A stretch of 64,000 nt of DNA from Labia minor (Eukaryota; Arthropoda; Insecta; Dermaptera; Spongiphoridae): assembly GCA_963082975.1 (NCBI GenBank), contig OY720346.1, positions 38,157,787 through 38,221,786 on the forward strand, written 5' to 3'. Of the stretch, positions 23,793 to 35,119 are shown one piece after another. The notes under the pieces were generated by a model. That model saw only the letters and a program-made list of their open reading frames with translations. It was not told the origin of the DNA and made no database searches. The first letter of the stretch is position 1; every line of letters starts with the position of its first letter. A program made the translations under genes and the position numbers.

Positions 23793-25499
23793 ATTTTTAT
23801 TATATATAAAATGATTGAAAGTATCCTTTAAGTTCAATTTTGACTTTTCGAATGGTGAAAGAATTGTAAATGAAAGAAATGTGAATCTTTTAATTTACCT
23901 TATCATTGTATATAATTATTTAAAAATTAATTTATTTATTGATCATATTTAAGTATAGGTATATGGATGAACTTCTAAATCATTACAGACCTGGAAAAGA
24001 TAATAATTCTTTATAATTTAATATTTATTTTGAATATATGTATATATATGTAAATATTTATAATAGAGATTAATTATTTATAAAAATACTCCCCATTAAT
24101 GGATAGATTGTAAAAATATAGGATCTTTTAATTGTTTATTATAAAATTTAGGTAGCACAGAGGTGGAAAGATGAATAATTAAGATATATAAACAATTTAC
24201 CTTTTCATAAAACAACTGGAATAATAAATAGAAACTTTTAAGAGAATCTTTTATTATATTTATTTATTTTTATTTTTCACTCTTGAGATGAAATAACGAA
24301 ATTCTATTTACTTTGTAAATATTTACCCCCACCATAAGCTGCTTAACAAATACCAGCAATCAAGTATGAATGAATTCATTTAAATCTTAAATTTTTCCAT
24401 TACTTGAGAAATTAAAAATCACTCATGCTTCATAGATAGCATTCAAACATACCATTTCCATCACCCAAATACACCCTGTCTCTTTCTTTCACACTCATTT
24501 TCTCTCTTCCCAAACTCCCCCCCCCCCCTCGTATCATTGTATTAAACTTTATGAACTTGGTTCGTTTTTTTCCTAATATTAAAATATATAATATAATATA
24601 ACTCTAGACTTATCAGATTAATTCACTTATTGATAAACTAAAATATTTAACCCTTTTTTTATACTACCTAGAGTTGCGATTGGTTTTGTAATGCTTGTTT
24701 CGTGTTAAAGTAAATAATTACACCTAATTCCTATTTTACACGATTGATTCGTTCCCAACAAAATCGTGTAAAAAAGGATATTTGCTAAATGAAAAAATCG
24801 TAGATTGTTTCTGAACCTGAAATAGCAAGTTAAAAATTCATAAACAATATTAAAAAATTCTCATTACAGTCATACATTTATTAATTTAATTTTGTCCTCC
24901 CACTTTTCATAATGTGAAATATCTTATTAAACAAAAAAATGTATTAGAAAAAAAATATATCAGAAATTAAAGAATTCAAAAAAATAATATACCTACCTAG
25001 GCATAAAAAAAAGTTTTCGTTGTCACTTTCTAAAAATAAAGCGGACTTTTGCATAAGACTGCAATATCTTACCTATCAATAGAATTATTTTGTTAAATAG
25101 TTTTTGTTAGTCTACATTTCATTTGTATTTAAGTATAGCCCTAGGATTAGTATGACCCTGCCACAGAAATAAGGTAATTGAACAAATAAATACTCTTAAG
25201 GCATTATTACTAAAATTTCAAAACAAATCATTAAAAATTTTAAAAATTTTCAATTGAAAAAAAATAATAAATGGAGATTGAAATTAGAAACAATAATTGT
25301 CTATTTCGTTATAATTTATTTATTGAAAGATACCAACCATACTTCCTTGCCCAATATAAGACCAGTTAAGTAATTCGGTAATTATGGATTGATACTCAAT
25401 ATGTTTACATACATTTTTACAACTAAATTTAGTAAGTAAATTAGAATTAGATTCTTTAAATTTTTGTTTTTATAGTGTTTAAAGGTTTAAAAACAAAGG
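23793..25499. other. AT-rich intergenic DNA
   Basis: Contains a poly-C run near 24520. No supportable ORF, tRNA or repeat end. Confidence 0.4.
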
Positions 25500-25622
25500 A
25501 ATGTATGTCAAAACTTGTATATTACATTACAGACTTTCAACCAAATACTATTTATCACTTTGGGGGTACAGGGGGCTGAGCCCTTGTCTAGATGCGAAGA
25601 GCGCCGAAGGCGGTCTGAGTAG
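25500..25622 (+). mobile_element. Helitron 3' end, decayed
   Basis: Matches the 3' region at 33950-34045: ACTTTCAACCAAATACTA, GGGGGTACAGGGGGC and GAGCGCCGAAGGCG. The hairpin and terminus are mutated (AGTAGCTAATTG in place of AGCAGCTAGTT). Confidence 0.6.
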
Positions 25623-25749
25623 CTAATTGAAAATAAAATGATTAATACAATGAATACATATAAAAATGACGAAGCTAAAAGCTGTTTAAAAATTGCTACA
25701 ACCAAGAAATTTTAAGTTCTGTATTTATATATTTAGTACCTGGAACACC

Positions 25750-26180
25750 GAGTTTTGGAAGCACCCCCACTCCTTAAAACAAGCGTTAGGGTCACTCCCT
25801 ACCTCCCTGTTTATAATTGTTTATATGTATTATATGTTGCTAATTTCATGAATAATTTTTTTCGGGTGGGGGAATGATAAATATATTTCGTAATTTTATT
25901 CTAAAATATTATTAAAATAAATATTTGTAATTTTATTTCGAAATTAAATTAAAAATTTTAAAATATTTTAAATATAAAATACAATATCAATTAAAAAAGT
26001 ATATTAAAGCATATTTCAATATGAATGATGTAGTTGGTGAGGTTATTTATAATTACTATTTTAAATTAAGAAACAAACAGTATAAATGATTTTTCAGGTG
26101 ACTGAAACCAATACAGATCGATTTTTCTTTATAAAAATTATCTATTGTTTGAATTTGAAAAAAATCCTTGGAGCGATATT
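25750..26180 (-). mobile_element. Helitron-like fragment
   Basis: Co-linear with 15330-15640, sharing AAAATTTTAAAATATTTTAAAT, TTTTTCTTTATAAA and the AAAAATCCTTGGAGCG variant of the CGCTCTAACGATTTTT block. It is truncated at both ends and abuts the palindrome at 26162-26198. Confidence 0.5.
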
Positions 26181-26439
26181 AAATCGCTCCAAGGATTTAC
26201 AACTTCGGCGCTCTCCACACCTAGACGGGGACTCCGTCCCCTGTGCCCCCCCCCCCCCCCCGAGTGTCACTATTGTGAGCTATAACCATCTAACTCCTAC
26301 CCTGTCCCATCTCTATAGTTTTTTATATATGTTTATTTATGCAGAAAAAATTAATTGTCATAATTATTAATTTAATAAAATAAAATTATTTAATAAAATA
26401 TTAAAATAATAAAAATTAATAAATTTGTAAAAAAATATA

Positions 26440-26518
26440 AAAAAAAAGTGCCTTTGCGAGTTTCGAACTGAGAGTGCAAAGTCATAAGATAACGCCTTAG
26501 ACGGTTCACCCACGAACC
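26440..26518 (-). repeat. tRNA-derived SINE-like sequence (split by insertion)
   Basis: Minus strand reads GGTTCGTGGGTGAACCG, CTAAGGCGTTATC, then CAGTTCGAAACTCGC, a good B-box-like GTTCGAAAC. It looks like a tRNA-derived head rather than a functional tRNA because the arms pair poorly. It is interrupted by 26519-27386, and the other part begins at 27387. Confidence 0.45.
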
Positions 26519-27386
26519 TTTTTTTTTTAAAAAAAATGTGTTTATTGAGCCAAATTATACTTTATATTTACAAAGAACAAAATCCCCAAACACATTGGGA
26601 TTTACATATTATTTACATTTGATTAATAACATTATACATTTTATGTATATTCGTTATTTTGCTTAAATTATTTATACACTAGGAAAGTATTTGTTTTTTA
26701 TATATAATTATTAAGTTTATATAATCTTATTTTTTAAAATTTTCAGGAAAAATTGGCTTTATAAAAACCTGAAAAAAAATATTTTTTATTTAACTTATCA
26801 CTACTTGAATTTTTATAATTCTTTTTTTTTTTTTTTTTTTTCTTTTTTTCTTTTACATAAATTAAGATATATAATAAAAAAAGAAAAAAAAAGAAAATTA
26901 ACTTATATATTATGTTTATAAATAAATGCTAATATAATAAGAAAAGAAATAACTTAACTTATGCTACAATTTTTATATTGATTATAATATGAATAATAAG
27001 ATTCAATTAAGAAAAAAAAAAGATAAAAAGAAAACAAATAACGGATACAATTCTTATCCTTTCCTTTTCAATTAGTAATCTTATTGATTATCAATCCACC
27101 AGTAGTTTTTGTTATTTAACTTTTCTTTTTTATCTCTATCCGCGATCGCACGACTAAATCTATAAAATCTATACTGGTCCTGTCCGTCTAGGAAGGGATC
27201 GTATTTGATTCTTTTATCATTACTATTTCTATACACATGATAAATTATAGGAATATTATTAGAGTCTTGTATATATCCCTGGGCATCTAAGAAAGGAAAT
27301 GCTTCTGGTGGAATAAATCCCGTTTCTAGAGTTTTTTATAATGCTGGTCGTGTGGAGAAGTGCCGCACCCGAAACTAAACTATCAT
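26519..27386 (-). mobile_element. Retroposed insert with 14-bp target duplications and poly(A)
   Basis: TTCACCCACGAACC occurs at 26505-26518 and again at 27387-27400, exactly flanking this 868-bp segment. On the minus strand the 3' end is AATAAACACATTTTTTTT followed by ten A residues, so a polyadenylation signal and tail are present. This is target-primed retroposition. The content is the 3' part of a transcript: about 84 open codons, a stop at 27081-27083 and roughly 560 bp of 3' UTR. It may be a 5'-truncated LINE or a processed copy of a cellular mRNA. Confidence 0.75.
27081..27335 (-). pseudogene. C-terminal coding relic of retroposed transcript
   Basis: 84 codons are open from just after an in-frame TAA to the stop. 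The product is hydrophilic and aromatic-rich near the end (key stretches GFIPPEAFPFLDAQGY, YRFYRFSRAIADRD, NYWWIDNQ). It has no ATG at its start. A different frame is open for about 20 codons immediately upstream, which suggests one frameshift. I do not recognise the family. Codon use is less AT-driven than in chance ORFs nearby, so it is likely genuine former coding sequence. It is not expressible as it stands. Confidence 0.5.
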
Positions 27387-27710
27387 TTCACCCACGAACC
27401 AGTATTGTTTGCAAGCCTCTTATAAGGGTATATATAAGATGTCAAATTTTCGCCACCAGCGCCTCTATGATCTAGTATGGTAACTAAACTATTTTTAATT
27501 AATTAGCACCCCCTGGACACACCTTACCAATTAGTGGTTTTATAAAAGAAGTCTGACATGCCCTGAGACCTACTGAATATGCATAAAAAATTTCATAAGA
27601 ATCGGTCCAGCCGTTTCGGAGGAGTATCATTTCAAAGTTTTGTGACACGAGAATTTTATATATAAGACAAGATATATACAATTTTTGCTAGTATGTATAA
27701 TAAGATTAGA

Positions 27711-28103
27711 TATAATTATATAAGTAGATTTTAATAAAAATATTGACTTGCTATTGCTTTCAATACTAGACATTCACTTAATATTTCTTCTTTAACGAAT
27801 GAAATGAAAGAAAACTAAAATCGATTTACTTTTTTTTTTATCTTGTGCCTTTGTAAAGTTATATCGTATCATAATCTTTGATGAAGGCTCTAAAGAACGA
27901 TAAGGGCTTAAGATAAGAGCACAAGTGAAAAGTATTTTGAACCTGACTAGAATCTTTTCAAAAAAGAGCAATAACTGCTCTTAATGGTTGGAGTTTAGAG
28001 GAACAATCGAGAATGTGGATGGAATATCACAAGCTGTTGCAACATTTTTAACACAAGCAACATTCAAACATTAATATCTATCTATCTATCTCTTCTTCTT
28101 CTT
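27711..28103. other. AT-rich intergenic DNA
   Basis: No feature except a short CTAT/CTT microsatellite at 28078-28107. Confidence 0.4.
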
Positions 28104-28270
28104 CTTCTTAGCCTTATTTCCCACGGGGTGTGGGGTCGGCTCTTCTCGTTAATTGGCGCCAACTAAATCTGTTGTTGGCGTCGTCTGTAGAGAGACCAGA
28201 TGCCATTAGATCTCCCGTTATACGGCAGGACCAGCTGGTTTTAGGCCTCCCACGCGGTCTTTTGGTACTC
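28104..28270 (-). pseudogene. LINE reverse transcriptase C-terminal fragment
   Basis: Minus-strand translation gives RPRGRPKTSW...GDLMASGLSTDDANNR...WRQLTRRADPTP. This matches the conserved tail found downstream of reverse transcriptase in many arthropod non-LTR elements. It is flanked by microsatellite and has no intact RT core. Confidence 0.65.
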
Positions 28271-28865
28271 AACCTTCGATGACGGTGATGATGGTGTTGA
28301 CGATTTTGATGTAGCTGTGGATCTATCTATCTATCTATAAATATATATTTAATATATCTTTCATTCATTTATTATTTGATTTTTAGATGCATTTTAATTA
28401 TTAATATAAAAGTTACATAACTACTATTAATAATAATAAAAGAAAAACAGTTTAAAATAATTTCCTTTTATTTATTCTCTGAACGATTATATCTATTAAG
28501 GGTTGGCTATTACAACCCTCTTTCCTTTGGACGATAACATTAAGCTCATTTCGATTAGAGGGTAGAGTAACAATCATCAAATAATAACCCTTTACAAGTG
28601 TAATATTAGATATTGTGGCTGTTTTTTCCCACCCTTTTTTTTGTTGGAAGAAACTCTAAACTATTTATGAATAAATGAAGGTAATATTAAAAAAATAATA
28701 AAATACATATTAATTAATCTAATTTTTTAATTTTTTTTTCTATTTTTCTTGTATGTTTTTAAAATAAAAATTATACAAGATTTTATGAAAAAAAAAAAAT
28801 AAATTCCCTTATCATTAATTTTTCACATTGTTTATTCTTATTCATTTTCAATAGAGTGAATAGAG
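28271..28865. other. AT-rich intergenic DNA
   Basis: No gene or repeat end seen apart from the start of the target duplication for the MITE at 28866. Confidence 0.4.
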
Positions 28866-29104
28866 CAGTGTTTCTCAACTTTTTTTTTTGTACCGCGGCA
28901 CACTTTTAACGGTTTAAAAATTTGGCGGCACACAAATAAAAAGATAAGTGTAAAAGTTGGAAATGTTTAAGAGCCTAGTCCCAAAAACGTTTTACCTTTT
29001 TTTAGAACCAAATTGAAAAAATTTAGAAAAAGTCGGAAATGTTTAAGAGCCTCATAATCTCGCGGCACACTAAAATGCAGCGGCACAGTGATTGAGAATC
29101 ACTG
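28866..29104. mobile_element. hAT-type MITE
   Basis: Inverted termini CAGTGTTTCTCAA and TTGAGAATCACTG are flanked by perfect 8-bp duplications GAATAGAG (28858-28865 and 29105-29112). The interior has GCGGCACAC repeats and the TTTTTTTAGAACCAAATTG module. No coding capacity. Confidence 0.88.
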
Positions 29105-29112
29105 GAATAGAG

Positions 29113-30699
29113 ACATTTTCGCCGGGGCATAGCTTATTTCATTCAATATTTTTGCTAGAAACATCATTTTGAAGGATTTAATTTTAATAAATAATTTTGT
29201 TAAAACACATAAATCATTACTAGAATTTTTTCATATTTAAATGAATGTTAAATTTACATATCAGTGATGTATAAATCCAAAATATTTGTAATTTTTTTGG
29301 TTATTCATATTTAATTTTATATATTCTAGTTGTTAAAAAATTTACTCTCTTGTTTTTAAAATAAAATATGATTAATTGTAGATATTAAATTTTTTATTTA
29401 TTTTAACTAAAAATATATTTTGTTTTATTTATTGTTTTTTTGCTTTTCTCATATTCTAATAGTGAAACTGGCAAATTGTTTAAAAGAAAGTAATTGCAAG
29501 CTTTTTTTAATTGCTAAAGAATCCATTGGTTTAGGAAAAAAAATAGATCTCCAAGGACGACGGAATTTACGGTGCCTTTTAATGTTAAAGAAAACAATCC
29601 TGAACAATGTTACCTTGGTGTATTGTTGTTATCAATGATTGTGCCCCTAAGGTGTGTCCTTTCTCTTAATCAAGAACTTCACATAATTAACTTTAGCAAA
29701 AAAAAAAAATAATAATGAACAAATAAATCTTGTGTGTGTATGTGTGAATGAGAAAATTTAAATAAAATTTAGAAATGATTTTTAAATTGGAAACTAATTA
29801 TATCTCTATTTTCAGATTACAATATACAAAAATTAATAATTTCTTATGTTTATTAAAATGGCTTTAACTCCGATGTCAAATAAAACTAAAAAACAAGTTA
29901 GTGAAGGTTTGTACTTTAATAGGATCTTATTAATATTATTTTGGTATAGATTGCAATTCCAGTATGATAAGGAATACAATTTTGTAAAACAATAAAAGTA
30001 ATTTTTATTAATAGTCAAATTTGCTTTATTTCTAGCAGTTAATAATCCATCTTAACTAATCATATTTATGAATATTTTAATAAATTTTTAAAGAAAGGAT
30101 TTTCTTCTTGCATGCAAATTCTCTTCCTCGCCATTTGATAATTATGTAAATAAATAACCGAATATGAATGAAAGATAGAGATAGAGGGGATGGGATCCAA
30201 TCGATTCCTAATCATAGTAGTTCAAGATTTGATCTTGAATTCGAAATGCAAGTTTGATTACTCGAAAACAATTTGCCTCTGGACAGCCCATCCTATTATT
30301 TATTCCACTTTTTATGCAAATATTATCTTGATGATAAATTGATTGCTCTCTCCACTTACAATTTGTTATCTTTTTAAGTGATACAAAAGTAAATTATTAT
30401 CTTTTATAATATTCTTCTTCTCTCTTTCTTTGACTGAAAGAGATTACAGAGGGTTTAAACATTTCATTGGGCACAGCGAGCAATATTTTGAGTATTAATT
30501 TGGGTTTCAAAAAACTATGTGCAAAATGGGTTGGTTTCTTCATTTCATTTCATTTCAGTTCCGCGAACTTATTAAACAACCTATTATTCTGAATTGAGGG
30601 AAGAAATGGTGAGATTTGAGGCTGGGGAAATGAAATAACAACAGACACGCTATAGGTAAAGGAGGGTCACTAAGAGAAAATGAAAAGGAGATAACCCTT
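29113..30699. other. AT-rich intergenic DNA
   Basis: Several short open frames (for example 29420-29638) have AT-driven composition and no splice context or homology. Nothing else is supported. Confidence 0.4.
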
Positions 30700-30948
30700 T
30701 GTTAGATGATAGGACAAAGCCTATTTTCACCTTGATAGGAGAGAGGTGTTGTATCATCGACTTTTATCTTGATTTTCTTGATCGGAGGCCGCTACTTGTT
30801 ATTTCAAATAGTTTCCCAATTTTGATCATGCAGTCTAGATGAACCCCATACCAGAAAGAGAAAAATCCCTTACCATGCTCCGGGGGATCGTACCCAATTC
30901 TGGGCGTGGTAGCCAGAAACGCTAACCACTACATTGCCTTGAAGTCGA
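30700..30948 (-). mobile_element. SINE copy, degenerate
   Basis: Shares the TTGATTTTCTTGATCGGAGG core with the SINE at 22868 and 38047. The right end keeps a tRNA-like head (GGTAGCCAGAAACGCTAACC on the plus strand). Confidence 0.6.
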
Positions 30949-31549
30949 TAAGAGAATTGTATAAAAGCATTATTATTTGTTAAACTATTCTATAATGTTA
31001 TACTGATGGTGTTCAAAACCTGATTAATGGTCTAAGTGTGCTTTGATGGTGATTTTGGAAAGAACAACCAGCCTTCAAAAGATGGTTTTTGGAGGGCCGA
31101 GATGCACTTTCGGTCGAAAGACACCGTCTTGATTCTGACACCGAAGTTTTTTAAAACGTCTGAGAAACAAAAACAATAATAATAAATTATTGGATCATGA
31201 TCTTTATAATATAATTTAATAAATCAAAATCTTAATAATTTAATATAATAAATCAAAAATTATTTATATATAAATTAATATATCTCAGTGACATGTGGTA
31301 TTGAACTAATTTATATATCAGTATTAATATAATTTTATTTTTTTATTTTTCCATTTATTTAAGCATTAGAAAATAATAACTATCGTCCATCGGGAAATAA
31401 ATCTTTTAAGATACATCCTAAAAATTACTTTTTTTTCTGGGGAAAGCAAAGTTTCCTGTAACTTGTTTATATTCAAATATAGCGGATTGGAAATGGGATT
31501 TGGCTCTACATCCATAAAGCTCAACATATCTCTTTATTCCAAAGTAGAT
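30949..31549. other. Intergenic DNA
   Basis: 31020-31150 is moderately GC-rich but has frequent stops on the plus strand. No feature is supported. Confidence 0.35.
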
Positions 31550-31633
31550 AAATTCTATTGGCGCCTATGAGGCGATATGTGACGAGAATGTTTTTTTTCA
31601 TTCTCTCTCTCTCTCTCCATCTTTTTTTTTTAT

Positions 31634-31889
31634 TTTATCCCCACTTGGGACGAGACCCAGTAATAATAAGACAAGACTGGGTTGAAATGAAAGAACGAGT
31701 CGTTTCGATTGTGTGCAGGCCACGTCTTCACGTTCTCGTCATCGTCGCCACCAGCAGGGCCCTCTGGGAGGGAAATTGAGAAAGAAACATGGCCACGTAG
31801 CTCCGGGGTTGATATTTCAATGCCGTTGAGATCAACAAACAGATAAGAGAGAGGAACACCCCCGTGGGGGATGCTGAGCCACCTGTCCT
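31634..31889 (-). CDS. Candidate coding exon, unidentified
   Basis: After a good acceptor (TTCTCAATTGCAG, minus strand) the DNA is open for about 85 codons to a stop near 31634. Codon use (CCC, GGC, GAG, GAC) is unlike the AT-rich surroundings. The product would begin EDRWLSIPHGGVPLSYLFVD and contain an acidic GGDDDENVK stretch. I do not recognise it. No donor or partner exon was identified, and the plus strand also has an acceptor-bounded open frame here (from 31721), so the strand is uncertain. It may be a terminal exon of a larger gene or a conserved non-coding island. Confidence 0.25.
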
Positions 31890-31899
31890 CTGCAATTGA

Positions 31900-33049
31900 G
31901 AACAGAGCGAGAGAGAGGGAAAGAGAAAAATAATACACTCTCCCTTTCTCTCTATTTCAACAACCTCTCCGAGACAGACATATGTAATGCATAATTTTCT
32001 TAGAAATTAAAATAGGGCTCGAGCGAGGGTGAATAATTAATTTCTAACTTTTTATATTCTCTCTTTCAATGATAAGCAAACCATAAGTTATCATTTAATT
32101 TATTACTATTGAAAGTAGAAAGATAATGCAAATAAAGTGAATTAAAAAAAAATCAAAAAATGTATTGTTTTTTTTAAATATAAATGAAAATTTCTTTATT
32201 ATATTTTATATTTTATTTGCTAAATACTTAAACATAATTAATTCTCAATTTCATTATTTAATATACATAGATTACTACTATTTTATTTCGTTTGCTTTTA
32301 TTTTGAATTTTAAATTTGAATTATATCATTGTTTAATGATTTGTTTAATAAATTCACAAAAGAGAGCGTTATTTTTATTTTAATTATTAATATACATGCT
32401 TATAAATAAAAAATATATCCATATTATATATTAATTTATAAATTAATTTTGTTTTAGATTATAAGAAAAAACAAATACTACTGTATTCAAAATGTATGAA
32501 ATACTTGATTGTAGAGTAATAACAAAAAAAAAAGAAAATTATTCGTATTTATCCACCTGTAAAATAATTTGAAAAAATTTAGTAAACTTTTGAAAATAGA
32601 AAATGCTCTATTATGAATAAATATGCTTTTGTGAGGTTTGTATTATCTATATATTTAATACGCTAGTGTCCGTCTGTACGCAAAAAACTCCAGAGCCTAA
32701 ACTACAAGGAGTAAGGTAACCAAATTTTTCTGAGATGAAGGGTACCTCAAATGATGAAAAATAAAAAAGAAATTAGAATCTTAGGTAACTCCTGAGCTGA
32801 GCTGCGGGTGTTCCATTTTCCAGAAATATATATAAAGGAGAGTATTTGTATGTATGTAATTTGTTTACTTTTTTGTTGTCATAGAAACAGATATATATAT
32901 ATAATTAGAACCTCTCTCTCTCCCTCTATTTAAAATTTTAAAAAATGGAGTGTTCTAGCCAGGTAAATGAATTGGACTGGAAGAGGAGACATGTGATTAG
33001 AGAAATTGGGGAAAAATCAACCGAAATGTAATTAAACAAAAAAATTCAA
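31900..33049. other. AT-rich intergenic DNA
   Basis: 32650-32860 has transposon-like wording (ACGCTAGTGTCCGTCTGT) suggesting a decayed repeat. Its ends could not be defined. Confidence 0.35.
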
Positions 33050-33780
33050 GAATTATGATACGGATACGACTTACATACAATTAACATACAAAATGTAGAA
33101 TTTGAAAAAGTATAAATATTTAAATACTTAAGATCTCTAATCACGAAGGATAATAATATTCGAGAAGAATTTAAATCGACGTTGTAATTGAGTAACGCCT
33201 GTTATTATGCAGTAAAGGGGCTTATCTCATCAAAGAGGATCAAAATTAAAATATATAAAACAATTATTTTTCATGTTGATCGATGACTAGGGTGACCATA
33301 TTTCGAAAACACCAAACCGGGACAAACGGTATATCTTTTTTTTAGAACTAAATTGAAAAAATTTTGAAAAAAAAATTACGAAATGTCCTAAATATTGAAA
33401 AAACGGGACAGTAGGGTGTCCCGAAGACTTTTTTGGGACAGAGCACCTAAAGACGGGACGTTTGGTCACCCTATCGATGACTCTGGGAGACAATTTGGAG
33501 TATTTGTGAGATTAATATTGTTCGCAGCATTTATAGGCCAAAAGAAGATGAGGTCACAGGGGGATGGCGGAGATGGCATAACGAGATATAATGTCCAGAT
33601 ATAGTTAAGGTTATAAAATCAAGAAGGCTGGGATGGGAAGGGGACGTGGTTGGAATTGGAGAAACTAGAAATTGGGAGAAACCGATTGGGAAACATCCGG
33701 TGGAAGTCCAAGGACCAAGGTGGGTGGACAATGAAGGAAGGGACATGGGATGATAATTAACAAACAAGTGCATCTAAACT
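33050..33780 (+). pseudogene. LINE reverse transcriptase fragment interrupted by a MITE
   Basis: Translation yields YLRSLITKDNNIREEFK, NACYYAVKGLISSKRIKIK and IYKTIIFHV before the MITE at 33288. After it come WRRWHNE, VIKSRRLGWEG and a PRWVDN tail. This is the C-terminal portion of reverse transcriptase and the following tail of a non-LTR element. Stops and frameshifts are present. The catalytic FADD core is not included. A shorter relative is at 51870. Confidence 0.75.
33288..33473. mobile_element. hAT-type MITE inside LINE relic
   Basis: Inverted termini TAGGGTGACCA and TGGTCACCCTA are flanked by perfect 8-bp duplications TCGATGAC (33280-33287 and 33474-33481). The 186-bp element carries the TTTTTTTAGAACTAAATTG module. 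Removing it restores continuity of the LINE fragment. Confidence 0.9.
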
Positions 33781-33852
33781 TGGCATTGGGATGGATTTGA
33801 ACCCTTTTTTAGGCAAACAAATAACCGATAGGAACTTGGTCTCCTTTTTAAC

Positions 33853-34045
33853 AGGTATGTTTTGGATTAGATATATTTTACAAGAAAACAAATACATGTC
33901 TTATCTACTTATACTGACTGAAACAAAATGGATGAAAATCTTTTACATACAGACTTTCAACCAAATACTATGTATCACTCGGGGGTACAGGGGGCGGAGC
34001 CCCCGTCTAGGTGTGAAGAGCGCCGAAGGCGCTCGGAGCAGCTAG
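33853..34045 (+). mobile_element. Helitron 3' region with intact terminus
   Basis: Ends with hairpin GAGCGCCGAAGGCGCTC (34018-34034), a short spacer and CTAG (34042-34045), followed by T. This is the canonical Helitron 3' structure. The 5' end is not recognisable next to the LINE relic, so the copy is 5'-truncated or the boundary is hidden. Confidence 0.8.
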
Positions 34046-34201
34046 TTAATATTATTATGTTTTTTTTATTTTATTTTTAAACAGTTATTTGATTACTTTT
34101 TTATTCAGAACATTAAAACATTAAATGTAGATTTTTTTTACGAGATTTATTCAATATATTATATAAAGCATTTAATGCAAATTTATAAAAATCAAAACTT
34201 A

Positions 34202-34750
34202 ATCTTATATCTTATCTTATCTTATTTTTTTGAAATTCAGGCCATAGATAATTTTTATAACGAAAAATCGGTCTGTATTGATTTCAGCCTCGGGACAAAT
34301 CATCTTCATTAGTTTTTTCTTAATTTAAATTTATATGACGTCAGCAACTACGCCAGCCAGTGCTTCCTTCTATATAAAATATAAAATATATTATAAATAA
34401 AATAAAATTAAAAATATTTATCTTAAATGCATATCTGTTTTTATTGTATTAATACATACATTGAAATTATTTGGATTTGTTTCAGAACGTTTATTAGTTT
34501 TTTCTTAATTTAAAATTGGTAATTTAAATGACGTCATCAACTTCGTATAATATAATATATTAAATCAAATTACGAAATATATATTGTGTTATATCAACAG
34601 ACCATACTTTTCTGTCTTTCAGAGCATTAATACCTACGTTTAATGTTTTATGACTATTTTATGTTCTTTTAAATTATTTGATCGGTAGCTCGGTGAACAA
34701 GTTATTGCCAGCCAAACCCGATAATAAGGAATAATTTTTTCTCGCTTACC
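34202..34750 (+). mobile_element. Helitron-like element, decayed
   Basis: TCTTATATCTTATCTTATC after A resembles the 5' ends at 49969 and 36994. The interior holds TTAGTTTTTTCTTAATTTAA and ATGACGTCA blocks twice (34310-34340 and 34490-34530). The right side (AGCTCGGTG, GCCAGCCAAACCCGATAATA) matches the 3' part at 15120-15180. The terminus is not clear. Confidence 0.5.
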
Positions 34751-35119
34751 CAGGTACTTTAGATTATTTTAGATAATAATTTTATTTATATTTCAAATAA
34801 ATAATTACTTCGTACCTGTATAGGTCTCGTATGTGTATTTATTTTTTTATTTATTTCATAGATCCTTTTAATTTAATTTTTTTGCTTTTTAAATATCCTC
34901 TTTTTAATTTTGCTATATCTTATTTATTGCATGAAATACTGAAATTGAAAATATTTGTTACCAATTCTTATTGAATACGAGACCAATAAAAACAAAAAAA
35001 TAATCTATTATTTCAAAAGAATACCATCGTTTGGTGTGAAAAATGAAACAATTTTGTTGTGAATTCGGGGTTTGTAGACAATTTATTTATCCATGTTTCA
35101 TTTAAACATTTGGTGTCGT
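34751..35119. other. AT-rich intergenic DNA
   Basis: No supportable feature. Confidence 0.4.

Larger units (their letters stand above)
26199..27710 (-). mobile_element. Nested Helitron carrying a tRNA-like sequence and a retroposed insert
   Basis: On the minus strand the 5' end is TCTAATCTTATTATAC, preceded by A, followed by ACTAGCAAAAATTG and AAATTCTCGTGTCACAAA, a recognisable Helitron 5' block. The 3' side keeps CAGGGGACGGAGTCCCCGTC and GAGAGCGCCGAAG but breaks off inside the terminal hairpin at about 26199. A G run (26243-26259) has expanded at the place where relatives read GGGGGTACAGGGGG. The element holds a tRNA-like sequence, itself split by an 868-bp insert. Confidence 0.6.

Noticed and set aside
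26086..26370. 94-codon frame with a Pro run
   Set aside because: Built from Helitron sequence and a poly-C tract.
26440..26518. Functional tRNA gene
   Set aside because: The B box is good but acceptor and D arms do not pair and no anticodon arm is convincing.
33791..34045. 84-codon frame ending GAEGARSS-like
   Set aside because: Reads through a Helitron 3' region including its terminal hairpin.
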